DNA of 64,000 nucleotides from Rhodospirillales bacterium (GTDB taxonomy: Bacteria; Pseudomonadota; Alphaproteobacteria; Rhodospirillales; WMHbin7): the NCBI GenBank assembly GCA_016214125.1, contig JACRPC010000012.1:62001-126000 (forward strand), in the 5' to 3' direction. Below the pieces are notes generated by a model. The model had not been told where the DNA came from and made no database searches. It saw nothing but the letters and a program-made list of their open reading frames with translations. A program made the translations under genes and the position numbers. Positions 19,361 to 26,752 of this stretch are shown here, piece after piece (within the stretch, counting starts at the first letter, position 1; each line of letters starts with the position of its first letter).

Positions 19361-19378
19361 GCCCGGATTCCGATCCTC

Positions 19379-19407
19379 AGCATAGTGAAATCATTTCACC
19401 ATGGCAA
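19379..19407 (-). promoter_or_regulatory. Promoter and operator of the DUF4160/DUF2442 pair
   Basis: On the minus strand TTGCCA (19407-19402), a 17-bp spacer and TATGCT (19384-19379). A perfect 15-bp palindrome, GTGAAAT-G-ATTTCAC on this strand (19385-19399), fills the spacer, so a bound repressor would block RNA polymerase. The HTH domain of the DUF2442 protein is the obvious candidate. Confidence 0.7.
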
Positions 19408-19418
19408 GGCCGCCCCCC

Positions 19419-20912
19419 CTACCCCGCCACCACCTTGATCGGCTTGCCGATGGGCAGGGTCTGGCCGGGCTCGATGTCGTTCAACAGCCGAAGCCAATCG
19501 GCGTTGAACTGCTCGTAGGGCAGGCTGGCCGCCAGCTTCTGCGGCGTGTCGCCCTCGCGCACCTTGGTGACGATCAGGCGCAGCGGCTTGACCAGCGCCG
19601 CCTCGGCCGGGCTGATCCGCTTGAAGCTGTAGGCCATCTGGCGCAGATCGCCATCGAGCGCCCCGGCCTTGGCCTGGGGCGCCATCAGCATGAAGCGGAA
19701 GACATCGCCCTGGTCGCCCCGGATCGCCACCAGGCGGATGGCGATCGTCTGGTTGTTCTTGGTGTGGGCCCGGGTGGTGGCGGTGGCGGCCTCGAGGGTG
19801 TTGATGCGAATGGCCTCCAGCCCGACCAACTGCGCCTGCGGCGCCCATTCGCGCGCCAGATAGGCGCGCATGTCGCCGCCCTGGCGTTGCTTGGCGCCGT
19901 CGAAGACGAAGACCACGCCCTCGGGATGGCGGCCGACGATGTTGCGCGGCGTGTTGCTGGCCCGGAATCCGGGCGGCAGGTCGAACTGGAAACGCAGGCC
20001 GGGATGGGTGAAGCGCCGGTTCTTGAGCACGCCCTGTTCGGGATCGTCGCCGAACAAAAGGCCGTTGACCTGATCGAGATACGAGTCGCGGCCGTACCGC
20101 AACTCGCCCGGCGACGCCACCTTGGCCTGCTCCATCGCCTTCTGCACCCGGTCGATGGTGCGCGGATGGGTGCTCATCATGTGGTATTCGTCGACGCTGT
20201 TCTCCGGCCGCCCGGCCATCCGCGCCTCGAGGCGCGAGTGGTTGCGCAGCGTGTCCAAGAAATTCACCATCGCCTTGGGATCGTAGCCGACCCGCGTCAT
20301 GTACCGCACGCCCAGGAGATCGGCCTCGAATTCGTTCTCGCGCGAGTAGCTTTGCAGATAGGCCGCCGCGCCATATTGGGCCATCTCGACCACGTTGGAG
20401 CCCAGGGCGCCGGCACCCAGGATCGCCAGCCCGATGCTGGCCACGCCCAAGCCGATGTTGGCGGCCATCGCCTTCGAGTAGCGCTGGGCGGAATGGCGGG
20501 CGTTGATGTGACCCAATTCATGGCCCAGCACCCCGGCCAGTTCCGCCTCGTCGGAAACCAGCGCGATCAGGCCCCGGCTGATGCAGACTGGACCGCCTGG
20601 AAGAGCGAAGGCGTTGACGATCTCGGAATTCAAGACCGTGAAGGTGTAAGGCAGATTGGGCTTCTCGGTGCGCTGGGCCAGGCTCTGGCCGATCGAATTG
20701 ACGTAGGAGGCGATCCGTTGGTCACGATACTCGCCGCCGAATTCGGCCACCAGCTTGGGCAGTTCGGTGCGGCCGATCTTCAGCTCCTCCTCCTCGCTCA
20801 TGAAGGCGGTGAAGCTGCTTTGGCCGGTTGACGGATTGACGGCGCAGCCGGAAAGTCCGGCCAGGGCCGTACCGGCCAACAATCCGGCGGTGAAATGGCG
20901 GCGGCTGAGCAT
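19419..20912 (-). CDS. M48-family metalloprotease lipoprotein, BepA-like
   Basis: A 497-aa protein with a signal peptide and lipobox (LSGC, Cys23). The M48 peptidase domain spans about residues 60-260, with zinc site HELGH at 131-135 and the third ligand in ENEFEADLLG near residue 193. A middle domain follows, and residues about 440-497 look LysM-like (REGDTPQKLA, then PGQTLPIGKPIKVV). Such proteases act in outer-membrane protein quality control. BepA itself carries TPR repeats, which are not obvious here; the LysM-like end may hold it at peptidoglycan. Confidence 0.9.
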   Translation of the reverse strand: MLSRRHFTAGLLAGTALAGLSGCAVNPSTGQSSFTAFMSEEEELKIGRTELPKLVAEFGGEYRDQRIASYVNSIGQSLAQRTEKPNLPYTFTVLNSEIVNAFALPGGPVCISRGLIALVSDEAELAGVLGHELGHINARHSAQRYSKAMAANIGLGVASIGLAILGAGALGSNVVEMAQYGAAAYLQSYSRENEFEADLLGVRYMTRVGYDPKAMVNFLDTLRNHSRLEARMAGRPENSVDEYHMMSTHPRTIDRVQKAMEQAKVASPGELRYGRDSYLDQVNGLLFGDDPEQGVLKNRRFTHPGLRFQFDLPPGFRASNTPRNIVGRHPEGVVFVFDGAKQRQGGDMRAYLAREWAPQAQLVGLEAIRINTLEAATATTRAHTKNNQTIAIRLVAIRGDQGDVFRFMLMAPQAKAGALDGDLRQMAYSFKRISPAEAALVKPLRLIVTKVREGDTPQKLAASLPYEQFNADWLRLLNDIEPGQTLPIGKPIKVVAG

Positions 20913-21053
20913 CGGGACCTCGCGAATCTATGCCAACACGTTGGATTCATAGCCCTAACCCATCCTTCTTGCAAACTTAAGGAATTATCACCAGATTACT
21001 GGACAAGGTGGGAAACCGCGGGTAGAAATACCCCTAAGTTTGTAAGGATTCTT

Positions 21054-21500
21054 ATGCGTCCCTTTGAAGTACTGCTTGTCGAGGACAACGAGGCCGACGC
21101 CCGGCTGGTGGCGGAAGCTTTCAAGGATGCCGACGTGCCGAGCGCCCTCACCCGGGTCGAGGACGGCGTGCATGCCATGGACTATCTGCTGGCGCGCGAC
21201 GGCTATACCAACCGCAAATTTCCCGATCTGGTGCTCCTCGATCTCAACATGCCGCGCAAGGATGGGCGTCAGGTGCTGGCCGAGATCCGCAAGGAGCCCA
21301 ACCTGGCGAAATTGCCGGTGATCGCGCTGACCACCTCGGAGGCGCGGCGCGATGTCGATGCCTGCTACGAGCTGGGCGCCAACGCCTACATCGTCAAGCC
21401 CAACGATCTCGACACCTTCCTCGATGCCGTGCGGGCGCTGCGCCAGTTCTGGCTGGAAGTCGCCACCTTGCCCCGTCACCTTCTGCCCCAGGCCGGTTGA
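21054..21500 (+). CDS. Single-domain response regulator (Rcp1-like)
   Basis: A 148-aa receiver domain without output domain. The acidic pocket is Glu10/Asp11, the phosphoacceptor is Asp63 in LVLLDLNMPRKDG, then TTSEARRDV and the conserved Lys in YIVKPND. This subtype partners phytochrome-like or hybrid kinases; no kinase gene is adjacent. The ATG at 21054 follows AAGGAT; the longer frame upstream is not family-like. The C terminus is about 20 residues longer than CheY. Confidence 0.9.
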   Translation: MRPFEVLLVEDNEADARLVAEAFKDADVPSALTRVEDGVHAMDYLLARDGYTNRKFPDLVLLDLNMPRKDGRQVLAEIRKEPNLAKLPVIALTTSEARRDVDACYELGANAYIVKPNDLDTFLDAVRALRQFWLEVATLPRHLLPQAG

Positions 21501-21567
21501 CATTTCGCGGCCTCGGGGGCAAGCATGGCCCCCTTGTTTTCCGTTCTAACCGAACCCAGGGGAGCGC

Positions 21568-22551
21568 ATGAGCTTCACGATCGTCGAGCCGGCCCGATTC
21601 CGCTTGAACCGCAGCCAGTTGTTCGTGCCCGGCATCCGGCCTGAACTGCTGCCCAAGGCCGCCAAGGGGGCCGCCGACATCATCAACATCGACCTTGAGG
21701 ATTCAGTGCCGGTGGCCGAGAAGCCGAAGGCGCGCGCCAACGTGGTCAAGGCGCTTTCCGAAGTCGATTTCGGCGACAAGACGGTGTCGGTGCGGATCAA
21801 CGCCTGCGACACCCATTTCATGTATCGCGATCTGGTCGATCTGATCGAGGGCGGCGGCGAGCGGCTCGACCTGGTTATGCTGCCCAAGATCGGCACCCCG
21901 GCCGACATCTACGCCGTCGACATGCTGGTCACCCAGATCGAAGCCGCGGTGGGGCGCAAGAAGAAGCTGGGCTTCGAGATCATCATCGAATCGGCCTTGG
22001 GCATGGCCAATGTCGAGGCGATCGCGGCCGCTTCGCCCAGGAACGAATCCCTTCATTTCGGGCCGGCCGACTACGCCGCCTCGATCAAGGCGCGCACGGT
22101 GGGCATCGGCGGCTTCAACGCCGATTACGCCATGCTGGCCGACGCCCAGCCCGACGGCAGCCGCCCGCTCCATTTCGGCGATCCCTGGCATTTTGCGCTG
22201 TCCAAGATCGCGGTGGCGGCCCGCGCCCGCGGCCTGCGCGCCGTCGACGGCCCCTACGGCAATTTCTCGGACCCCGAAGGCTTCAAGGCCCAGGCGCGGC
22301 GTTCGGTGTCGCTGGGCTATGAAGGCAAATGGGCGATCCATCCCAGCCAGGTGGCGCTCGCCAACGAAATGTTCAGCCCCACCGAGGCCGAAGTGGGCCA
22401 AGCCAAGCGCATCCTGGACGCCATGGAGCAGGCCCGCAAGGACGGGCTGGGCGCGGTGACGCTGGACGGCAAGCTGATCGATCTGGCCTCGATCCGCCAG
22501 GCCCAGGTGATGGTGCAGGCCAGCGCGATCATCGCCGGGCGCGGGGCCTAG
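21568..22551 (+). CDS. mcl: L-malyl-CoA / beta-methylmalyl-CoA lyase
   Basis: A 327-aa CitE-like lyase. It closely resembles Rhodobacter Mcl1 in layout: [14 protein letters not shown] at the start, [20 protein letters not shown], the [15 protein letters not shown] strand, [11 protein letters not shown], and [15 protein letters not shown] near the end. It cleaves malyl-CoA to glyoxylate and acetyl-CoA and beta-methylmalyl-CoA to glyoxylate and propionyl-CoA. This fits acetate assimilation by the ethylmalonyl-CoA route; acs and accA are in the same window. Other genes of that route are not seen. Confidence 0.88.
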   Translation: MSFTIVEPARFRLNRSQLFVPGIRPELLPKAAKGAADIINIDLEDSVPVAEKPKARANVVKALSEVDFGDKTVSVRINACDTHFMYRDLVDLIEGGGERLDLVMLPKIGTPADIYAVDMLVTQIEAAVGRKKKLGFEIIIESALGMANVEAIAAASPRNESLHFGPADYAASIKARTVGIGGFNADYAMLADAQPDGSRPLHFGDPWHFALSKIAVAARARGLRAVDGPYGNFSDPEGFKAQARRSVSLGYEGKWAIHPSQVALANEMFSPTEAEVGQAKRILDAMEQARKDGLGAVTLDGKLIDLASIRQAQVMVQASAIIAGRGA

Positions 22552-22567
22552 GGAAGGAATCGGGGAC

Positions 22568-23521
22568 ATGAACTTCCTCGACTTCGAGAAGCCGATCGCC
22601 GAACTCGAAGGCAAGATCGAGGAATTGCGCCATCTCGCCAATGGCGGCGATCTCAACATCGCCGAGGAAGTGGCCAAGCTGCAAGGCAAGGTCGACAAGC
22701 TGATGCGCGCCACCTACGGCAAACTGACGCCCTGGCAGAAGACCCAAGTGGCCCGCCATCCCGACCGGCCGCACGGCCTCGACTACATCGACGGGCTGAT
22801 CGACGAATTCATGCCCCTGGCCGGCGACCGCGCCTTCGCCGACGACAAGGCGATCATCGGCGGGTTGGGCCGCTTTCGCGGCCGTTCGGTGGTGGCGATC
22901 GCCCAGGAAAAGGGCCGCGACACCGACAGCCGCATCCGCCACAATTTCGGCATGGCCAAGCCCGAGGGCTACCGCAAGGCGCAAAGGCTGATGAGCCTGG
23001 CCGACCGTTTCGGCCTGCCGCTGCTCACCTTCATCGACACCGCCGGCGCCTATCCCGGCATCGACGCCGAGGCGCGCGGCCAGGCGGAAGCCATCGCCCG
23101 CGCGATCGAGGCCGGGCTCGACCTCCGGGTGCCCTTTGTCGCCACGGTGATCGGCGAGGGCGGCTCGGGCGGCGCCATCGCGCTGGCCACCGGCAACGCC
23201 GTGCTCATGCTCGAGCACGCCATCTATTCGGTGATCTCGCCCGAGGGCTGCGCCTCGATCCTCTGGCGCTCGGGCGACCAGGCCAAGGAGGCGGCCGAGG
23301 CCCTGAAGCTCACCGCCCAGGATCTGCACAGGCTGGGGGTGATCGACGCCATCGTCCCCGAACCGCTGGGCGGCGCCCATCGCGGCCCGGCCCAGACCAT
23401 CGGCGCGGTCGGCGACGCCATCGCGCGCGCGCTGGACGGGCTGGAGGGCGTGGAAGGCGGCCTGTTGCGCGCCAAGCGGCGCGAAAAATTCCTCGAAATG
23501 GGCCGCGCCGCCGGGGCGTGA
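22568..23521 (+). CDS. accA: Acetyl-CoA carboxylase carboxyltransferase subunit alpha
   Basis: A 317-aa subunit that works with AccD to transfer carboxyl from biotin to acetyl-CoA. Family motifs include [64 protein letters not shown] and [11 protein letters not shown]. It starts 16 nt after mcl and is probably co-transcribed with it. Confidence 0.97.
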   Translation: MNFLDFEKPIAELEGKIEELRHLANGGDLNIAEEVAKLQGKVDKLMRATYGKLTPWQKTQVARHPDRPHGLDYIDGLIDEFMPLAGDRAFADDKAIIGGLGRFRGRSVVAIAQEKGRDTDSRIRHNFGMAKPEGYRKAQRLMSLADRFGLPLLTFIDTAGAYPGIDAEARGQAEAIARAIEAGLDLRVPFVATVIGEGGSGGAIALATGNAVLMLEHAIYSVISPEGCASILWRSGDQAKEAAEALKLTAQDLHRLGVIDAIVPEPLGGAHRGPAQTIGAVGDAIARALDGLEGVEGGLLRAKRREKFLEMGRAAGA

Positions 23522-23535
23522 GGCCCCTTCTCCCC

Positions 23536-23601
23536 TGTGACCATCGTCACAATCCTTCTGTGCGTTTGGTCACAGAAATGCCATCGAATCGTCCCTAATC
23601 T
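23536..23601 (+). promoter_or_regulatory. Tandem CRP-like sites and class II promoter
   Basis: TGTGA-CCATCG-TCACA (23536-23551) matches the CRP consensus exactly in both arms. TGTGC-GTTTGG-TCACA (23559-23574) matches with one change. Their centres are 23 bp apart, about two helical turns. TAATCT at 23596-23601 can serve as -10 and puts the start near 23608, so the sites centre at about -41.5 and -64.5. The only rightward feature downstream is the 23-codon ORF at 23657. Confidence 0.65.
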
Positions 23602-23656
23602 TGTCACGATCGCGCCCTAGAAGGGGGAGGCGATGAGGCGAGAAAGGGGAAACGTC

Positions 23657-23728
23657 ATGGCCTATATCGAACGGATCGTCATGCGGGTCTGGTGCGTGCT
23701 GTCGGGTGCGCCGGGCTGCCGTTATTAA
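23657..23728 (+). CDS. Possible 23-aa peptide
   Basis: A short ORF, MAYIERIVMRVWCVLSGAPG plus CRY, with a GAAAGGGGA site 6-8 nt before the ATG. It is amphipathic with two Cys residues. It is the only ORF between accA and the convergent moaE on this strand, and it lies about 50 nt behind a predicted CRP-type promoter. It may be a genuine microprotein, a leader peptide, or incidental to a small RNA. Confidence 0.4.
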   Translation: MAYIERIVMRVWCVLSGAPGCRY

Positions 23729-23763
23729 ATTCGCGCGCGGCCGCCCCGCCAACCCCGTGCGCG

Positions 23764-24210
23764 TTAGCGCCGCCAGCGCTGGGCGGCCTGGTCGTCGGTC
23801 TCCTTGGCCTCGACCCAGCGGGCGCCGGTCTCGCTTTCCTCGTATTTCCAGAAGGGCGCCTTGGTCTTCAGCCAGTCGATCAGGAAGTGGCAGCTTTCCA
23901 ACGCCGCCTGACGGTGCGAGGCCGCCGTCATCACCAAGACGATGCGGTCGCCGGGCACCAGCCTTCCATAACGGTGAATGACCCGGCAGGCGTCGAGCGC
24001 CCAGCGGGCGCGGGCCTCGGCGGCGATGGCGTCGATCTGGCGCTCGGTCATGCCCGGATAATGCTCGAGCGTCATCGCCGCCACCTGGCCCGATTCGGCG
24101 CGCACCTGGCCCACGAACAGGGCCACCCCGCCCACATCGGTGCGCCCCGCCACGAAGCGGGCGTATTCCAGGCCAACGTCGAAATCCTCGCGCTGGACCG
24201 AGACGCTCAT
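23764..24210 (-). CDS. moaE: Molybdopterin synthase catalytic subunit
   Basis: A 148-aa MoaE starting MSVSVQREDFDVGLEYARF. Family features include ALFVGQVR, LEHYPGMTERQID, the HRYGRLVPGDRIVLV strand, ASHRQAALESCHFLIDWLK and KAPFWKYEE. It holds the active site that adds sulfur, delivered by MoaD, to the pterin precursor. Its ATG overlaps the moaD stop (24210-24207). Confidence 0.96.
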   Translation of the reverse strand: MSVSVQREDFDVGLEYARFVAGRTDVGGVALFVGQVRAESGQVAAMTLEHYPGMTERQIDAIAAEARARWALDACRVIHRYGRLVPGDRIVLVMTAASHRQAALESCHFLIDWLKTKAPFWKYEESETGARWVEAKETDDQAAQRWRR

Positions 24211-24467
24211 CCCACCCCTCCGGTCACCGGCGGAAAGAAGGCGATCTCGTCGCCGGCCCGGATCGGCGTGTCGGGCTGGGCGTAGTCCTGATTGACGGCG
24301 GCGCGCACCAGCCCCCGGTTGGCGAAGGCCTCGGCGAAGCCGCCGCCGCGCCCGGCCAGCCAATCGATCAACTGGCCGACATTCGTCACGCCCGCGGGCA
24401 GTTGGGGCACATCCTCCTCGCCCAGGCCGGTCTTGGTCTTGAGCCAGGCGAAATAGAGAATCTTCAT
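24207..24467 (-). CDS. moaD: Molybdopterin synthase sulfur carrier subunit
   Basis: An 86-aa ubiquitin-fold protein starting MKILYFAWLKTKTG. The MoaD family normally ends in PPVSGG; here the end reads FFPPVTGGVG, so two residues follow the GlyGly that is thiocarboxylated. Either the tail is trimmed or the family variant tolerates it. It is coupled by 4-nt overlaps to moeA upstream and moaE downstream. Confidence 0.94.
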   Translation of the reverse strand: MKILYFAWLKTKTGLGEEDVPQLPAGVTNVGQLIDWLAGRGGGFAEAFANRGLVRAAVNQDYAQPDTPIRAGDEIAFFPPVTGGVG

Positions 24468-25708
24468 CGCATCACCTCGGCGAAGGGGAGCACGCTTACC
24501 CAATCCCCTTCCCTTATCTGGGTATCGCCCTCGGCCATGTCGAGAAGGGCGTTCGAGGCCACCATCGAACTCAGGATGCCCGAGCCGTCGGCGGCGAAGC
24601 GGTGCGCCACCAGATCGCCCCCCTCCTCGGCCAGGCGGATGCGTTGGAATTCGCGCCGACCGGGCTTTTTGGAAAAGGCGAAGGCCGCCTTGGCGCGGTA
24701 GCGCAGCGGCGTGATGTCGGGGCAACCCGAGAGCAGCAGCAGAAGCGGGCGGGCGATGAGGGCAAAGGTCACCATTGCCGCCACCGGATTGCCGGGCAGG
24801 CCGATGAAGGGCGTTGCCCCCACCTGCCCCAGCGCCACCGGCCGGCCCGGCTTGATCGCCAGCCGCCAGAAATGCAGACGCCCCAACGCCTGGACGGCGG
24901 CCTTGACGTGATCCTCCTCGCCCAGCGAAACGCCGCCCGAGGTGACGAGCAGATCGTGATCGGCCGCCGCTTGGGCCAGGGCGTTTTGGATGGCGTCGAG
25001 ACGATCGGGCAGGATGCCGAGATCGGTGACCCGGCATCCCAGGCCGAGATCGGCCAATTGCGCCATCAGGGCATGGCGGTTGGCGTCGTAGATGCAGCCG
25101 GGATCGAGCGGCCGGCCGGCCTCGCGGATTTCGTCGCCGGTCGAGAACACCGCCACCCGAAGCGCCCGGCGCACCGCCAGACGGTCATGGCCGACCGAGG
25201 CCGCCAGCGCCAGATCGGCCGGCTTCAAGCGCCGCCCCGCCGGCAAGGCCTGCCGGCCGGCCTCGATATCCTCGCCGGCCTTTCGCCGGTTGTCGCCCGG
25301 GGCCAAATCGGGCGGCAGGCGCACGCTTTCGCCCTCGACTGTGCAATCCTCTTGCATGGCGACCGCGTCGGCCCCCTCGGGCATCGGGGCGCCGGTGAAG
25401 ATGCGGATGGCCTCGCCGGCCCGGATCGCCCGACCCAGCGGATGGCCGGCCGCCACCCGTCCGCCGATCGGCAACACCTTCCCGCCCTTGATATCCGCCG
25501 TCCGCACCGCATAGCCATCGACGGCGGAATTGTCGTGCGGCGGCACCGACATCCGGGCCAACAGCGGCTGGGCCAGCACCCGCCCCAAAGCCGCCGGCAA
25601 GGCCAGCGTTTCGAGGCCGTCGACCGGACGGATGCGCGCGGCCAGAATCGCCATCGCCTCGTCGATTGGCATCAGGCGATCGGCGGCCTGGAAGGGATCG
25701 GCGGTCAC
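24464..25708 (-). CDS. moeA: Molybdopterin molybdenumtransferase
   Basis: A 414-aa enzyme that inserts molybdate into adenylylated molybdopterin. Motifs: PPHDNSAVDGYAVR, RIFTGAPMPEGADAVAMQED, AVFSTGDEI, TSGGVSLGEEDHVKA, KPGRPVALG and FIGLPGNPVAA. The start is GTG at 25708, overlapping the mobB stop as GTGA. It is part of the uvrC-pgsA-mobB-moeA-moaD-moaE operon. Confidence 0.96.
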   Translation of the reverse strand: MTADPFQAADRLMPIDEAMAILAARIRPVDGLETLALPAALGRVLAQPLLARMSVPPHDNSAVDGYAVRTADIKGGKVLPIGGRVAAGHPLGRAIRAGEAIRIFTGAPMPEGADAVAMQEDCTVEGESVRLPPDLAPGDNRRKAGEDIEAGRQALPAGRRLKPADLALAASVGHDRLAVRRALRVAVFSTGDEIREAGRPLDPGCIYDANRHALMAQLADLGLGCRVTDLGILPDRLDAIQNALAQAAADHDLLVTSGGVSLGEEDHVKAAVQALGRLHFWRLAIKPGRPVALGQVGATPFIGLPGNPVAAMVTFALIARPLLLLLSGCPDITPLRYRAKAAFAFSKKPGRREFQRIRLAEEGGDLVAHRFAADGSGILSSMVASNALLDMAEGDTQIREGDWVSVLPFAEVMR

Positions 25709-26157
25709 GGCGTCATCCTTTGGGCCTTGGCCCAGACCAGATCGGCCAGCGCCCGTCGGTCGGCGTCGGGGCGCACCCGCGCCACCAGCTTGGCGTCGCC
25801 CGGCCCGTCCTCTCCCTCGCCCACCCGGATTTGCGGATGGGTGTGGGCGGCAAAGCCCTCGACCAGCACCAGATCGGCCGGCGCCAGCCGGCGCGCCAGG
25901 CGCTGGGGATCGCTCGGCTCGCCCGGTTGATTCTCGTGCGCCAACGCCTCCAGATGGTCGGAAATCAGGCGGACCTCGCGGGCGCCGGCCTTGCGGTGCT
26001 CGTGGGAATCCTTGCCGGGCGTGTCGGGATCGAAGCCGGCGGGCGCCTCATGGAGCGTGGCGACCGCCAGCCCGCGCCCGGCGAATTCGGCGACCAGATC
26101 GAGCAGAATCCCCCGCACCGCCGCCGGGTCCGCCCCGGATAGGCCGAACAGCCGCAT
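25705..26157 (-). CDS. mobB: MobB-like protein without a Walker A motif
   Basis: A 150-aa protein recognisable as MobB from GKDSHEHRKAGAREVRLIS, LVLVEGFAAHTHPQIRV and its position before moeA. Normal MobB opens with a P-loop (GxSGxGKT) that binds GTP while helping MobA build the dinucleotide cofactor. Here the opening reads MRLFGLSGADPAAVRGILLD, so the GKT residues are gone. It may act only as a scaffold, or be losing function. It is framed by moeA (4-nt overlap) and pgsA (3-nt gap), and the frame is intact. Confidence 0.8.
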   Translation of the reverse strand: MRLFGLSGADPAAVRGILLDLVAEFAGRGLAVATLHEAPAGFDPDTPGKDSHEHRKAGAREVRLISDHLEALAHENQPGEPSDPQRLARRLAPADLVLVEGFAAHTHPQIRVGEGEDGPGDAKLVARVRPDADRRALADLVWAKAQRMTP

Positions 26158-26160
26158 GGC

Positions 26161-26724
26161 TCAGCCCTTGCCGCGTCGGATATGGCCGAAGCCGGCCCGC
26201 CAGTAATCCCAACCGGTGATCAGGGTAAGCAGCGCCGCCGCCCACAGCCCGGTCTCGCCAATCAGGCGCACCGGCCAAGTGGGCGGCCCGGAATCGCCGA
26301 CGATCAGGAAGCCGATGGCGATCATCTGGATCGCCGTCTTCCACTTGGCCAAGCGGCTCACCGGCATGCCGACCCGAACCTCGGCCAAATATTCCCGAAG
26401 GCCCGAGACCAGGATCTCGCGGCAGAGTATGACCACGGCGGCCACGATGGTGGGCAGGCTCATGCGGTCGAAGGCGGCCAGCATGAGAAGCACCGAGGCG
26501 ACCAGAAGCTTGTCGGCGATCGGATCGAGGAAACGGCCGAAGCTGGAAATCTGGTTGCGCCGGCGGGCGACATAGCCATCGAGAATGTCGGTGAAGCCGG
26601 CGATCGAGAACACCACGCAGGCCGTCCAGCGCCAGGCATCGCCATCGATGTAGAACAGCCCGACCACCAGCGGAATGGCCAGGATGCGCGACAGCGTAAG
26701 CAGGTTGGGTAGGCTGGTGACCAT
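26161..26724 (-). CDS. pgsA: CDP-diacylglycerol-glycerol-3-phosphate 3-phosphatidyltransferase
   Basis: A 187-aa membrane enzyme of phosphatidylglycerol synthesis. The CDP-alcohol phosphotransferase motif D-x2-D-G-x2-A-R-x8-G-x3-D-x3-D is visible as DILDGYVARR followed by SSFGRFLDPIADK (about residues 47-73). About five hydrophobic helices follow. I start at MVTSLPNLLTLSRI (ATG 26724), 28 nt after uvrC stops. uvrC-pgsA adjacency is common. Confidence 0.94.
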   Translation of the reverse strand: MVTSLPNLLTLSRILAIPLVVGLFYIDGDAWRWTACVVFSIAGFTDILDGYVARRRNQISSFGRFLDPIADKLLVASVLLMLAAFDRMSLPTIVAAVVILCREILVSGLREYLAEVRVGMPVSRLAKWKTAIQMIAIGFLIVGDSGPPTWPVRLIGETGLWAAALLTLITGWDYWRAGFGHIRRGKG

Positions 26725-26752
26725 GTCGGGCTTTCCGATGCGAGAGCGGATT

